Below, piece after piece: positions 16,800 through 24,997 of a stretch of DNA of 43,197 nucleotides. Numbering within the stretch: the stretch's first letter is position 1; the number at the start of each line of letters is the position of its first letter. Origin of the DNA: UBA1081 sp964454355 (GTDB lineage Bacteria > Bacillota > Clostridia > Oscillospirales > Acutalibacteraceae); assembly GCA_964454355.1 (NCBI GenBank), contig CAYVTA010000005.1, forward strand, positions 1 through 43,197. Reading direction: 5' to 3'. Both the position numbers and the translations under genes were made by a program. The notes below the pieces were generated by a model that was not told the DNA's origin, ran no database searches, and saw nothing but the letters and a program-made list of their open reading frames with translations.

Positions 16800-17714
16800 A
16801 TGCCGATAAAAATTACAAATGAGCTTCCGGCAAAGGCATTTCTTGAGAAAGAAAATGTTTTTGTTATGGCAGAAGACAGAGCAAATGCGCAGGATATCAG
16901 ACCACTTAAAATACTTATCCTTAACCTTATGCCTACTAAAATTGCAACTGAAACTCAAATATTAAGATTACTCAGCAACACTCCTCTGCAAGTGGAAATT
17001 GAACTTTTACAGACTGCAACTCACAAATCAACTCATACTTCACAAGAACATCTGACAAAATTCTACAAAACGTTTGATGAAATCAAAAAAGAGAAGTTTG
17101 ACGGAATGATTGTCACAGGTGCACCGGTTGAACAAATGGAATTTGAAGAGGTTGATTATTGGGAAGAACTCTGCACAATTTTTGACTGGGCAAAAACAAA
17201 TGTTTACTCAACATTTTTTATATGCTGGGGTGCACAGGCAGCGATGTACCATTATTACGGACTGAAAAAATATCCGCTTAAAGAAAAGATGTTCGGAATT
17301 TTTGAGCATCAGCCTCTTGATCTGCTTCATCCTCTTATGAGGGGGCTTGATGAAACATATTACGTCCCGCATTCAAGACATACGGAAATACGAATGGAAG
17401 ACATTGCAAAAATAAAGGATTTACAGGTTCTTTCATACTCAAAACAGTCCGGAGTTCATCTTCTTTCTGACATGGAGTGCAGAAATTTCTTTTCAACCGG
17501 CCATTCCGAATACGATGCAGATACACTCGCAAACGAGTATTTCAGAGATAAGAATAAGGGACTGGATATTAAAATTCCTTTCAACTACTTTCCCGATGAT
17601 GACCCTACAAAGACTCCAATAATAAAATGGAGAAGCACGGGAGAACTGCTGTTTACAAATTGGTTGAATTATTTTGTCTATCAGCGTACCCCTTATGATC
17701 TTGCTAATCTTTAA
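16800..17714 (+). CDS. metA: Homoserine O-acetyltransferase (MetA type)
   Basis: The 304-residue cytoplasmic enzyme activates homoserine at the first committed step of methionine synthesis. It has the MetA/HTS amidotransferase-like fold. The nucleophile is C142 in FFICWGAQAA. The catalytic His and Glu are expected in PHSRHTE. Residue 111, which decides acyl donor choice in characterised MetA enzymes, is Glu (TGAPVE). This matches the acetyl-CoA-using Bacillus cereus enzyme rather than succinyl-CoA-using E. coli, which has Gly. A strong AAGGAG site lies before the ATG. It is in line with the DUF5696-like gene and the DUF4364 gene, but neither neighbour is known in methionine synthesis. Confidence 0.95.
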   Translation: MPIKITNELPAKAFLEKENVFVMAEDRANAQDIRPLKILILNLMPTKIATETQILRLLSNTPLQVEIELLQTATHKSTHTSQEHLTKFYKTFDEIKKEKFDGMIVTGAPVEQMEFEEVDYWEELCTIFDWAKTNVYSTFFICWGAQAAMYHYYGLKKYPLKEKMFGIFEHQPLDLLHPLMRGLDETYYVPHSRHTEIRMEDIAKIKDLQVLSYSKQSGVHLLSDMECRNFFSTGHSEYDADTLANEYFRDKNKGLDIKIPFNYFPDDDPTKTPIIKWRSTGELLFTNWLNYFVYQRTPYDLANL

Positions 17715-17732
17715 GAACAAGAAGGAATTTTT

Positions 17733-18311
17733 ATGGATTTTAAACTCGACGCTTTCCCAGTGGATGATACTGTGGGCGGTATAAGAAGTACAGAGAAAAT
17801 CAAAATTATAATTTGTTACATCCTTGTAAATACAGAAGATGCTCTTTCAAGATCTGCTATTCAATCTGCACTTTATGACAACGGAATCGCAAACTATTTT
17901 GAAATTTCACAAGCAATAGATGATCTTCTTAAGGTTGGAGCAATAAAAGAAGAAAATACTCTGCTTGAAGTAAGCGAAAAAGGTGTACAAATTGCAAAAG
18001 ACCTTAAAGATGAATTATCCGTTTACATTAAAAACAAGGCAACAAGAGCCGCTGCTCTTACAGTCCTACATGAAAAGCGACAAAAAGAAAACAACATTGC
18101 AATAACAAAAATAGCTGCTAATAAATACAGACTTGACATCACAATGCACTCAGGTCTTAACAGTGAAAGTGAAAAACTGTTAAGCTTATCAGTTTTTGTA
18201 ACTGACGAGCTTCAGGCACAGACCATGAAACAGTCATTTATCAACAATCCAGTAAAGCTCTACGAAAAAGTTATTGAAGCTCTTACAGACGATCCGATTT
18301 TTAAAGAATAG
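17733..18311 (+). CDS. DUF4364 family protein
   Basis: The 192-residue cytoplasmic protein begins with a winged-helix-like region, including a STEKIKIIICYILVNTEDAL stretch typical of DUF4364. Its short second half ends in a helical tail. The family is common in Clostridia and is usually encoded as a single small gene. It is thought of as DNA-binding from its fold, without a known target. An AAGGAAT ribosome binding site lies before the ATG, and the gene starts 18 bp after metA. A helix-turn-helix role in regulating the neighbours is a possibility only. Confidence 0.75.
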   Translation: MDFKLDAFPVDDTVGGIRSTEKIKIIICYILVNTEDALSRSAIQSALYDNGIANYFEISQAIDDLLKVGAIKEENTLLEVSEKGVQIAKDLKDELSVYIKNKATRAAALTVLHEKRQKENNIAITKIAANKYRLDITMHSGLNSESEKLLSLSVFVTDELQAQTMKQSFINNPVKLYEKVIEALTDDPIFKE

Positions 18312-18324
18312 AAGGCACATACCG

Positions 18325-19086
18325 ATGAAAACAGATAAATACGCAGTATTTCTGGATATTGACAACACTCTGATGGTTAACGGAGTTGTACCTCAAAAGA
18401 ATATTGACGCAATAAAAAAAGCAAGAGAAGCCGGGAGCTATGTATTCATAAACACTGCCCGTTCCTATGCTTTTATTCCTAATGTACTCAAGGATGACTC
18501 ATTGATTGATGGTTTTGTTGCCGGAATCGGCACTGATTTAAGACTGCATGGACAGCAAATATTCAGCTCTGTAATGAGCCGAGATGAACTTAAATTTATA
18601 GGTAAACACTTTATTAATGACACAAGAGAAATTTCCTTTGAGGGTGAGGATCATATGATTTGGATAAACCCTGAATCCCGCAGAGACGTTTACCACATAC
18701 TTACATCACCTGATGAATTTGATACAATCTATAAAGATTTTAAGATATCAAAAATGTATGTAAGAGGACAGCTCACGGCAGAAGAAAGAGAAATCTTCGA
18801 AAAAGATTACATAGTGTATCAGCATGAAAAGTATGCCGAATTTGTAAGAAAAGGTTTTGGAAAAGCTGTCGGTATGAGATTAATGATAAATCATCTGGGA
18901 ATACCGATTGAAAACTGTATTGCAATGGGTGACAGCTCAAATGATGAAGATATGCTGAAAGCTGCAGGAATATCCGTAGCAATGGGCAATGCAATCCCTG
19001 AAATCAAAGAAATGTGTACATATGTATCATGCAATGCTCAGGACTGCGGAGTTGCACAGGCAATAGAAAAATTTATAATCAAATAA
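18325..19086 (+). CDS. HAD-superfamily (Cof-type) phosphatase
   Basis: The 253-residue protein has the HAD motif I as FLDIDNTL near the N terminus; the first Asp is the nucleophile and the second the acid/base. The class IIB cap in the middle and motif IV AMGDSSNDEDMLKAAG near the C terminus complete the Cof/YwpJ-type layout. Such enzymes dephosphorylate sugar phosphates, nucleotides or cofactor precursors such as FMN or PLP; the substrate cannot be read from the sequence. The frame opens at 18274 inside the preceding gene, but the ATG at 18325 has an AAGG site and begins at the expected place. It is the last gene of the operon and is followed by a terminator. Confidence 0.88.
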   Translation: MKTDKYAVFLDIDNTLMVNGVVPQKNIDAIKKAREAGSYVFINTARSYAFIPNVLKDDSLIDGFVAGIGTDLRLHGQQIFSSVMSRDELKFIGKHFINDTREISFEGEDHMIWINPESRRDVYHILTSPDEFDTIYKDFKISKMYVRGQLTAEEREIFEKDYIVYQHEKYAEFVRKGFGKAVGMRLMINHLGIPIENCIAMGDSSNDEDMLKAAGISVAMGNAIPEIKEMCTYVSCNAQDCGVAQAIEKFIIK

Positions 19087-19104
19087 AAATATATGTCACT
19101 ATTC

Positions 19105-19138
19105 TATCCGTTCTCAATCCTGAGGCGGATATTTTTTT
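19105..19138 (+). terminator. Intrinsic terminator after the HAD gene
   Basis: The outer stem TATCCG/CGGATA with an inner CTCA/TGAG helix is followed by TTTTTTT. It lies 18 bp past the stop codon. Confidence 0.8.
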
Positions 19139-19174
19139 AGAATCAATTTCTTTATAGACAAACAACTTACCGAT

Positions 19175-19246
19175 CTTCACAGTTCGACGTACCATTGTAC
19201 GCCTTTGAGCAAAGCAAAAACCAAGCTACGCTTGATTTTTGTGAAG
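19175..19246. other. Cloverleaf-like structured intergenic element
   Basis: CTTCACA (19175-19181) pairs with TGTGAAG (19240-19246) and encloses three consecutive hairpins. These are CGTAC-catt-GTACG (19188-19201), CTTT-gagc-AAAG (19203-19214), and a 10-bp arm with one mismatch (19216-19240). The elements are back-to-back with almost no unpaired bases. It lies between the two terminators of convergent genes. It could be a mobile repeat relic (MITE-like) or a small structured RNA. Confidence 0.5.
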
Positions 19247-19276
19247 TTTATTCTACGCATTTTTCCTATCCCCTTG

Positions 19277-19305
19277 AAAAAAGGAGCTGTGTTTACAGCT
19301 CCTTT
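19277..19305 (-). terminator. Intrinsic terminator after the secreted GH51 gene
   Basis: A perfect 10-bp stem AAGGAGCTGT/ACAGCTCCTT with a GTTT loop is followed by a T-run on the minus strand, four bases after the stop codon. Confidence 0.85.
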
Positions 19306-19308
19306 CAA

Positions 19309-22035
19309 TCACTTTGTTATTCTGATTATTGTAGCGGAGTATTGAGGTACAGTATAATTGAACTGTTCTGAAATACCGTCAACGGTAAACTCAACCATTT
19401 CACAAGTTTCTTCTTCGCCAAGAATATTTTCATCGGAAAGGCTTTGGCCCGAAACCTGATAAACCGTAGCTGTTGAGCCTATGTTTTCAGCGTTTGAAAT
19501 ATCAATTGCAAATGTTCTGTCATTCTCTGTAACATTTACAAGTTTAATGATAATATCACCGCTTTCATCGGTAGATACAACCTGATAAGCTTCAGCATTA
19601 CTGTCTGATACTGCATCATAATCAAACTGAAGAACATCATCTATATAGCCTTTGATATTTGTTCCGTCTACAACTATTTTAATTTCGTATGTTACGCCTT
19701 CCTGCACGGTGAAATCAGTAACTGTTCCGTTGATAGAACCTGTTTTTACGCCATTTTCAATTCGCTGCAATGCAGTCTGTGTATTACTCCAACCACCGAT
19801 ATTCCAGTAGAAGCAATTATCTTCGTCTTGAATGAGGAACGGAATATAGAATCCCTCTTCACCTTCGGTTTTTGTTGCTTCAACGGTAAATGTATAATTA
19901 GACCATTCAGTATCACCGTAATATACACAAGAACCTAATTCACTGTAATCAGGATAAAGTTCAGTCTGTGCAAATTTACCGTCGCACACTGTCCATTTGC
20001 CATCAGTCTTCTTGTACCAATCCCAGAACCAACATGGAGAATCGAAGGAATCTTCACTGAGAATCTCACCTGTTTCATTATCCACAACCTTAACATTATC
20101 AAATTCTGCAGTTGTGTTCCATGTTCCGAGACCTACCATACCGCTAAGGTCGTCCTCAACAATATCTGCACCGTCAAGTGTAGATGCGATAAGCGATGTA
20201 CCTGCATTTGTTGAGAAGAGCTTTTGAATATAATAATTGACTGAACCTGTAGCATCATTATTACCAAACCAAATAAGGTCGGGAGCCCAGTGGGTTGCTG
20301 TAAGATTGCCGAACAGCGGAGCGTAAGCTGCCATTTTAACAATATCTCCGTTGCGTTCAAGACCGGTCATATATGCAGCTTCTGCAAGTGCAGCCTCAAG
20401 AGTGTTTGATTTCGCCGCATATTCACCAACAAACACCTGAATAGCACCGCCATAGATAGTGTCAGTCATATTCTCGTAATCTCTTACATAGTTATCTTCA
20501 TCATAATAATCAGTATTATTAAGGAACCATGTAGGAGTCATATAATAGTGCTGATCTATTGCACCTGCATATTCTTCAATAGTAATATCATTTTCTGCAA
20601 CATACTCATAGGCGTTTACATAGGAATTATAATAATTCCAGCCGGATGTAGCTTCAGCAGCACCGGCAGAATAGATAAGCTCAATACCCTCATACAATTC
20701 GGAGTTTTTCTCTTTTTCCTCATTGAAACGTGCAAGGAATGCCTCGTATCTCTCGTAATAATCCCCTGCTTCGTTCTCATTACCTATACAGATATATTTA
20801 AGCTCGAAGGGCTCTTCATGCCCCATTGCGATTCTTACACTACCCCACTTTGTTGTTTCGTCACCACGACAAAATTCAACAAGGTCTACCATATCCTGTA
20901 AATATTGTTCAAACTCTTCAGTATACATATCCACAGGGCCTCTGCCACGCATCTGACAGTAAAGACCGCAGTTAAGAACGGGAACGCCGATTGCACCGAT
21001 ATCCTCTGCAAGAACAAAATACTCATAGAATCCAAGACCGTAACTCATGTAGCAAGGAAGTGGATCTTCAGTAGCAACAGTATCGGTCCAAATGTTAATA
21101 CCGTATGAACGAGCTGCAACATCGCCGTAAGTACCGTTAAACTCAAGCGGATCGCCGTTTTCATCAACACCGATAGAGTCTTTCCAATTATAAGCCGTTT
21201 CTTCATCATAGCCTTCTATAACACATCCGCCGGGGAATCTGAGGAATGCAGGCTCCATTTCAGCAAGAAGCTGAGCAAGGTCTGTTCTCATGCCGTGACT
21301 ATTATATGTAGGCGGGAAAAGAGAAACCATGTCAAGTGCCACTTTACCGTTATCAACAAGCACCTGAAGATATACCTCTGAATCAGCAGTAAGAGAAGAT
21401 GTCAGTTCAAGCTCATACTTCACCCAATCAGATGTAATCGAATCTATAACAGCCTCGGCAGCAATTTCTTCGCCTGCAACAAGTCTTATTGTTATTTTTC
21501 CGCTATAATCTTCAAGAGCTTTAGCGTATACAGAGCAATCATATGTAACATCCTTTTCGATTGCCATTCCGTCAAGGAAGCCTCTGTTTGCAACACCGGC
21601 TTTTTCGCCGCTTGTGTTATTAATTACAATATAATTCGTATTGTTTGAATTTAGTCCGCCGTCTGCATCGCCTACAGTTACGCTGTAATCGGAAGCACCG
21701 ACACCACTCCAACCGTGAAGCTCGTCATCAGTTGCAAGCTCACCGTATTCAAATGAACGATTTATGACCATTTCAGCATACAAACCACCGTCGGCAGCAA
21801 AGTTGATATCCTCAAAAAAGATACCATAAAGCAGTTCACTTATTTCATGAACCTCGTCAGCAGCATTGATTGCAAGTGAATAGTCAGAGTTTTCGACGCT
21901 ATAGGATGAAACAGTATTTTCATCGCCAAGGGGAACATATTCGACTGTATCCCCGACACCAATACCCAGAAGCATCAAAATGCTTGAGAAAAATGCCGTG
22001 ATTTTCCTAAAAAAACTCATAAGAATGTACCGCAT
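19309..22035 (-). CDS. Secreted multidomain alpha-L-arabinofuranosidase, GH51
   Basis: This 908-residue extracellular enzyme should release L-arabinose from arabinan or arabinoxylan. An N-terminal signal peptide covers about residues 1-28. A CBM4_9-like beta-sandwich (about 100-245) follows the start of the catalytic region. The GH51 barrel shows FLRFPGG (265-271), acid/base E420 in CIGNENEAG and probable nucleophile E538 in VFVGEYA. An inserted jelly-roll (about 640-800, YTFTVEATK and FYWNIGGWSN) resembles LamG/DUF1080 glycan-binding domains. The GH51-type C-terminal beta-domain closes the protein. The ATG at 22035 is preceded by GGAGG; a second ATG five codons later is possible. No dockerin is present, so it is likely free or wall-associated. 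It has its own promoter and terminator. Confidence 0.92.
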   Translation of the reverse strand: MRYILMSFFRKITAFFSSILMLLGIGVGDTVEYVPLGDENTVSSYSVENSDYSLAINAADEVHEISELLYGIFFEDINFAADGGLYAEMVINRSFEYGELATDDELHGWSGVGASDYSVTVGDADGGLNSNNTNYIVINNTSGEKAGVANRGFLDGMAIEKDVTYDCSVYAKALEDYSGKITIRLVAGEEIAAEAVIDSITSDWVKYELELTSSLTADSEVYLQVLVDNGKVALDMVSLFPPTYNSHGMRTDLAQLLAEMEPAFLRFPGGCVIEGYDEETAYNWKDSIGVDENGDPLEFNGTYGDVAARSYGINIWTDTVATEDPLPCYMSYGLGFYEYFVLAEDIGAIGVPVLNCGLYCQMRGRGPVDMYTEEFEQYLQDMVDLVEFCRGDETTKWGSVRIAMGHEEPFELKYICIGNENEAGDYYERYEAFLARFNEEKEKNSELYEGIELIYSAGAAEATSGWNYYNSYVNAYEYVAENDITIEEYAGAIDQHYYMTPTWFLNNTDYYDEDNYVRDYENMTDTIYGGAIQVFVGEYAAKSNTLEAALAEAAYMTGLERNGDIVKMAAYAPLFGNLTATHWAPDLIWFGNNDATGSVNYYIQKLFSTNAGTSLIASTLDGADIVEDDLSGMVGLGTWNTTAEFDNVKVVDNETGEILSEDSFDSPCWFWDWYKKTDGKWTVCDGKFAQTELYPDYSELGSCVYYGDTEWSNYTFTVEATKTEGEEGFYIPFLIQDEDNCFYWNIGGWSNTQTALQRIENGVKTGSINGTVTDFTVQEGVTYEIKIVVDGTNIKGYIDDVLQFDYDAVSDSNAEAYQVVSTDESGDIIIKLVNVTENDRTFAIDISNAENIGSTATVYQVSGQSLSDENILGEEETCEMVEFTVDGISEQFNYTVPQYSATIIRITK

Positions 22036-22072
22036 GAAACATTACCTCCATATTTTATTAAAGTACATAGAT

Positions 22073-22101
22073 ATAATACACAAAATTTTACAGTTTGTCA
22101 A
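22073..22101 (-). promoter_or_regulatory. Promoter of the secreted GH51 gene
   Basis: On the minus strand TTGACA (22101-22096) is separated by 17 bp from TATTAT (22078-22073), with a GGAGG site further down. Confidence 0.8.
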
Positions 22102-22120
22102 ACTATTATTTATCATATCA

Positions 22121-22150
22121 AAAAAAATCCGCTTCACTAATGTGAAGCGA
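22121..22150 (-). terminator. Terminator after abfA and the Cys-rich gene
   Basis: The stem CGCTTCAC/GTGAAGCG with a TAAT loop is followed by a T-run on the minus strand. It lies just past the stop codon of the small Cys-rich gene. Confidence 0.85.
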
Positions 22151-22157
22151 ATATATT

Positions 22158-22415
22158 TTACCAGTTTTTTAATTTTGTATCCGGACATTTTTTATTTTTA
22201 AATGCCGCACGAAATTCTACATAGCAACCACATTTTATACAGGCTCCGCTAATGAGATTATCACAGTTCTTGCAAATCACAAGCCGTTTTTTGTACAATT
22301 CATCATCGCATTTCTCATCCGGCTTGATTTTTGCAATATACTGCTTTACAAGATTGTAATTATCTTCATCACCACTTTGAAGAAGAAGACATTTTTTACA
22401 TTCTCTTAACTCCAT
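22158..22415 (-). CDS. Small Cys-rich zinc-ribbon-like protein (DUF6171-like)
   Basis: The 85-residue protein has Cys pairs CKKC, CKNC and CIKCGC plus single Cys residues, a spacing expected for zinc binding. The order fits the DUF6171 pattern known from Clostridia, but no function is established for it. Its ATG overlaps the abfA stop codon by one base (TAATG), so translation is probably coupled to abfA. A strong terminator follows. It has no signal peptide. A role as a metal-binding partner or regulator is open. Confidence 0.7.
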   Translation of the reverse strand: MELRECKKCLLLQSGDEDNYNLVKQYIAKIKPDEKCDDELYKKRLVICKNCDNLISGACIKCGCYVEFRAAFKNKKCPDTKLKNW

Positions 22416-23893
22416 TATCTCTCAACTGCAAACTTAACAACACTGCAAGGAGGAATTGTTGCGGTAAAGCCATCTGATGTAAGAACAAAAGTATTAAATT
22501 CTTCCGTTTTTACAACATTCTTGTTTTCAAATGTATTGTGGTCATCCATTTTGCCCGTAATGATTTCAGCCTTAACAGATTTAACAGCAGAATCAGCGAT
22601 CTGACACTTGATTTCTTTTTCTTCGTCAAGTGAAACATTTACGATAGTTGAATAAATAATACCGTCCTCATCCATAGATGCACTTTCTATGAGTGTAGGC
22701 ATTTTAAGCCCCTCACACTCAATTTCATCTGATGTAAGATAAGAACCGAGCAACGTGTTACGCTGATGATCTTTGTACATCTTGAAAACATGATATGTAG
22801 GAGTAAGAAGCATATCTTCACCGTCAGTAAGAACAACAGATTGAAGAACATTTACAGTCTGAGCAATATTTGCCATTCGAATACGATCGGAATGCTTATT
22901 GAAAATGTTGAGAGTGAGACCTGCAACCATAGCATCACGCATTGTATTCTGCTGATAAAGGAATCCTGGGTTTGTTCCCTCTTCAACGTCAAACCATGTA
23001 CCCCATTCATCAACGATAAGATCTACATCTTTATTCGGATCATGACGGTTTATAATCTCAATATGCTTCTGAATGATTTTATCAATTTTATAAGCAGTGG
23101 TAACTGTAACATAATACATATTATCATCAAATTCTGCAGCTTTACCTCTGCCGCCCCATCCGTGAGGAACAGTATAGTAATGAAGAGAAAGACCGTTCAT
23201 GTGGCGTCTTGCAGTTTTCATGAAACGCTCTGTCCAGTCGTAATCCTCAGCATTAGGGCCACATGCAACACGATAAACATGCTTATTTCTGTCATAGTCA
23301 CGGACATATGTATTAAATCTGTTGAACTCATATGCATAATATTCTGGTCGCATATTTCCGCCGCAGCCCCAATTTTCGTTGCCGATACCGAAATAACTAA
23401 CAGTCCAAGGCTGTTCTCTGCCGTTCTTTTTACGCCATTCGGACATGGGTGACAGACCGTCAAAAGTCATGTACTCCATCCATTCGCTCATTTCCTGAAC
23501 AGTACCGCTTCCCACATTACCGTTTATATAAGGATCGCAGCCGAGCTGTTCGCAAAGCTCAAAGAACTCATGGGTGCCGAAGCTGTTATCCTCAACAAGA
23601 CCTCCCCAGTGAGTGTTTATCATTTTTTTTCTGTTTTCCTGAGGACCTACGCCGTCTTTCCAATGGTATTCATCAGCGAAGCATCCTCCGGGCCAACGAA
23701 GTACAGGAATTCCCATTTCCTTAAGAGCATTAACAACATCACATCTCATTCCGTTTACATTCGGAATAGGAGAATCCTTGCCGACAAAAAGTCCTTCATA
23801 GATACATCTTCCGAGATGCTCTGAAAAATGACCGTATATATCCTTATGTATTGTTGAAATTTTCTGATTTGGGTTTATAAGATATTTTTCCAT
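22415..23893 (-). CDS. abfA: Intracellular alpha-N-arabinofuranosidase, GH51
   Basis: The 492-residue enzyme has the classic cytoplasmic GH51 layout. It cleaves terminal arabinofuranose from oligosaccharides taken into the cell. The start ISTIHKDIYGHFSEHLGRCIYEG is nearly invariant in the family. The acid/base is E173 in GIGNENWGCGG and the nucleophile E296 in LIVDEWGTW. RWPGGCFADEYHWKDGVGP is also typical. No signal peptide is present. The frame opens at 23947, but the ATG at 23893 has a GGTGGT site and gives the usual start. It complements the secreted GH51 gene just downstream, suggesting a two-stage outside/inside degradation of arabinan. The Cys-rich gene is translationally coupled at the end. 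Confidence 0.95.
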   Translation of the reverse strand: MEKYLINPNQKISTIHKDIYGHFSEHLGRCIYEGLFVGKDSPIPNVNGMRCDVVNALKEMGIPVLRWPGGCFADEYHWKDGVGPQENRKKMINTHWGGLVEDNSFGTHEFFELCEQLGCDPYINGNVGSGTVQEMSEWMEYMTFDGLSPMSEWRKKNGREQPWTVSYFGIGNENWGCGGNMRPEYYAYEFNRFNTYVRDYDRNKHVYRVACGPNAEDYDWTERFMKTARRHMNGLSLHYYTVPHGWGGRGKAAEFDDNMYYVTVTTAYKIDKIIQKHIEIINRHDPNKDVDLIVDEWGTWFDVEEGTNPGFLYQQNTMRDAMVAGLTLNIFNKHSDRIRMANIAQTVNVLQSVVLTDGEDMLLTPTYHVFKMYKDHQRNTLLGSYLTSDEIECEGLKMPTLIESASMDEDGIIYSTIVNVSLDEEKEIKCQIADSAVKSVKAEIITGKMDDHNTFENKNVVKTEEFNTFVLTSDGFTATIPPCSVVKFAVER

Positions 23894-23923
23894 TATTATA
23901 TCGCACCACCTTATTTTTTTGAT

Positions 23924-23952
23924 AGTATAACATACAACCTTTTGCATTTCAA
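23924..23952 (-). promoter_or_regulatory. abfA promoter
   Basis: On the minus strand TTGAAA (23952-23947) is separated by 17 bp from TATACT (23929-23924). Confidence 0.75.
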
Positions 23953-23992
23953 CTCATTTTTTTCAGTTAAAATAAGTTTTTTATGTGCAATA

Positions 23993-24022
23993 TTGACTTT
24001 GATAAATGGTAGGTGGTATAAT
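23993..24022 (+). promoter_or_regulatory. Promoter of the dockerin gene divergent from abfA
   Basis: TTGACT (23993-23998) is separated by 18 bp from a perfect TATAAT (24017-24022). Only 40 bp separate its -35 from that of abfA on the other strand, so the two genes may share regulation. Confidence 0.75.
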
Positions 24023-24070
24023 TAACTTGCAAACAATTGCAACACCTTGATGTTTTTTACGTCTTAATAG

Positions 24071-24874
24071 ATGAAAGGAGGAATTCTTATAAAAAAAGCC
24101 TTATCAATTATTCTTACGGCAATTCTTTTTATTTCAAGTATTCAGACGGCATCTGCATACAGTCTTTCGGATGATCTCGGTGAGCGTCTGCGTTACGGTG
24201 ATGTTATATATCTCACTCAGGAAACAAAAGCAGGTGAATTTGAATACTTTGGTGAAAGAATAAAATTCAAGGACAAAAACGGTAATGAGCTGTCCGCAGA
24301 AGACCTTCTTAAAACAGGCGATGAACTTGTATATTTTGATACTATTCAGGTATACACTATCGTTCTTGTGGGAGATTGCAACAATGACGGAAAAGTAACA
24401 GCTTCCGATGCAAGAATCGCACTGAGAATTTCTGCACGTATTGATACTGCTTATAAACATGAAAATGCACATGGTGCATGGGATACTGATTTTTCACAGA
24501 AAACTTCAGCAACAGATGCAAGACGCATTCTCCGTTATGCTGCAAAACTCGATAATTTTGAAAGTTTTGAAACGGCTTTAAAGGAAAAAGCAGATCGACA
24601 GAACAGCAAAGAATATGAATACACACACGATATGGTTATGGTCTGCATGAATCCGGAATATGTAAACAATGAAGAAGCTTATACCCCCGAATTCTACAGT
24701 GACCTTGCAGAAAAAGTGGAAAAATGGATTACATATTCTGAAACTCATGTCTGGCTCAAAATCTATCTGAAGGAGCCGTCAAAAGAAAATGTTGATGCTC
24801 TTTTTGAACAGTGCGAAAAGCATGATGCTATAATTGCTACATCTAAAAATGTGATAATGTATCTGGATATGTGA
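24071..24874 (+). CDS. Secreted dockerin-domain protein with unusual start
   Basis: The protein has 267 residues if the ATG at 24071 is used. A signal peptide (KKALSIILTAILF... to TASA, about residue 29) is followed by a small beta-domain (30-97). A dockerin-type pair follows: GDCNNDGKVTASDARIALR (101-119) and a second repeat ending TDARRILRYAAKL (148-160), whose Ca-binding loop is degenerate. About 100 C-terminal residues match nothing I know. Dockerins anchor secreted proteins to cohesins in cellulosome-like complexes. A perfect AAAGGAGG lies inside the first codons and points to an ATA at 24089 followed by AAAAAAGCC, where a normal signal peptide start would be ATGAAAAAA. The true start is therefore uncertain. 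It is divergent from abfA. Confidence 0.75.
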   Translation: MKGGILIKKALSIILTAILFISSIQTASAYSLSDDLGERLRYGDVIYLTQETKAGEFEYFGERIKFKDKNGNELSAEDLLKTGDELVYFDTIQVYTIVLVGDCNNDGKVTASDARIALRISARIDTAYKHENAHGAWDTDFSQKTSATDARRILRYAAKLDNFESFETALKEKADRQNSKEYEYTHDMVMVCMNPEYVNNEEAYTPEFYSDLAEKVEKWITYSETHVWLKIYLKEPSKENVDALFEQCEKHDAIIATSKNVIMYLDM

Positions 24875-24885
24875 TATCGAACAAC

Positions 24886-24916
24886 AAAAACTGCGGTATA
24901 CTCCGCAGTTTTTTAT
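24886..24916 (+). terminator. Terminator after the dockerin gene
   Basis: The stem AAAAACTGCGG/CCGCAGTTTTT with a short loop is followed by TTTTTATT. It lies 12 bp past the stop codon. Confidence 0.85.
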
Positions 24917-24935
24917 TATTTTTTTCTAAATAATG

Positions 24936-24964
24936 TTGCAATTATTTCTTGCTTCCTGTATAAT
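24936..24964 (+). promoter_or_regulatory. gtrA-adh promoter
   Basis: TTGCAA (24936-24941) is separated by 17 bp from a perfect TATAAT (24959-24964). Confidence 0.75.
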
Positions 24965-24997
24965 AGATTCCAATAATATTCAATTGGAGTGATTACT

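Noticed and set aside
19175..19246. tRNA candidate because of the cloverleaf-like folding
   Set aside because: There is no CCA end, T-loop or D-loop consensus, and the arm lengths do not fit a tRNA.
22766..23452. A 228-codon open frame on the plus strand inside abfA
   Set aside because: It is antisense to an intact GH51 gene with all catalytic motifs, and its translation has no recognisable domain.
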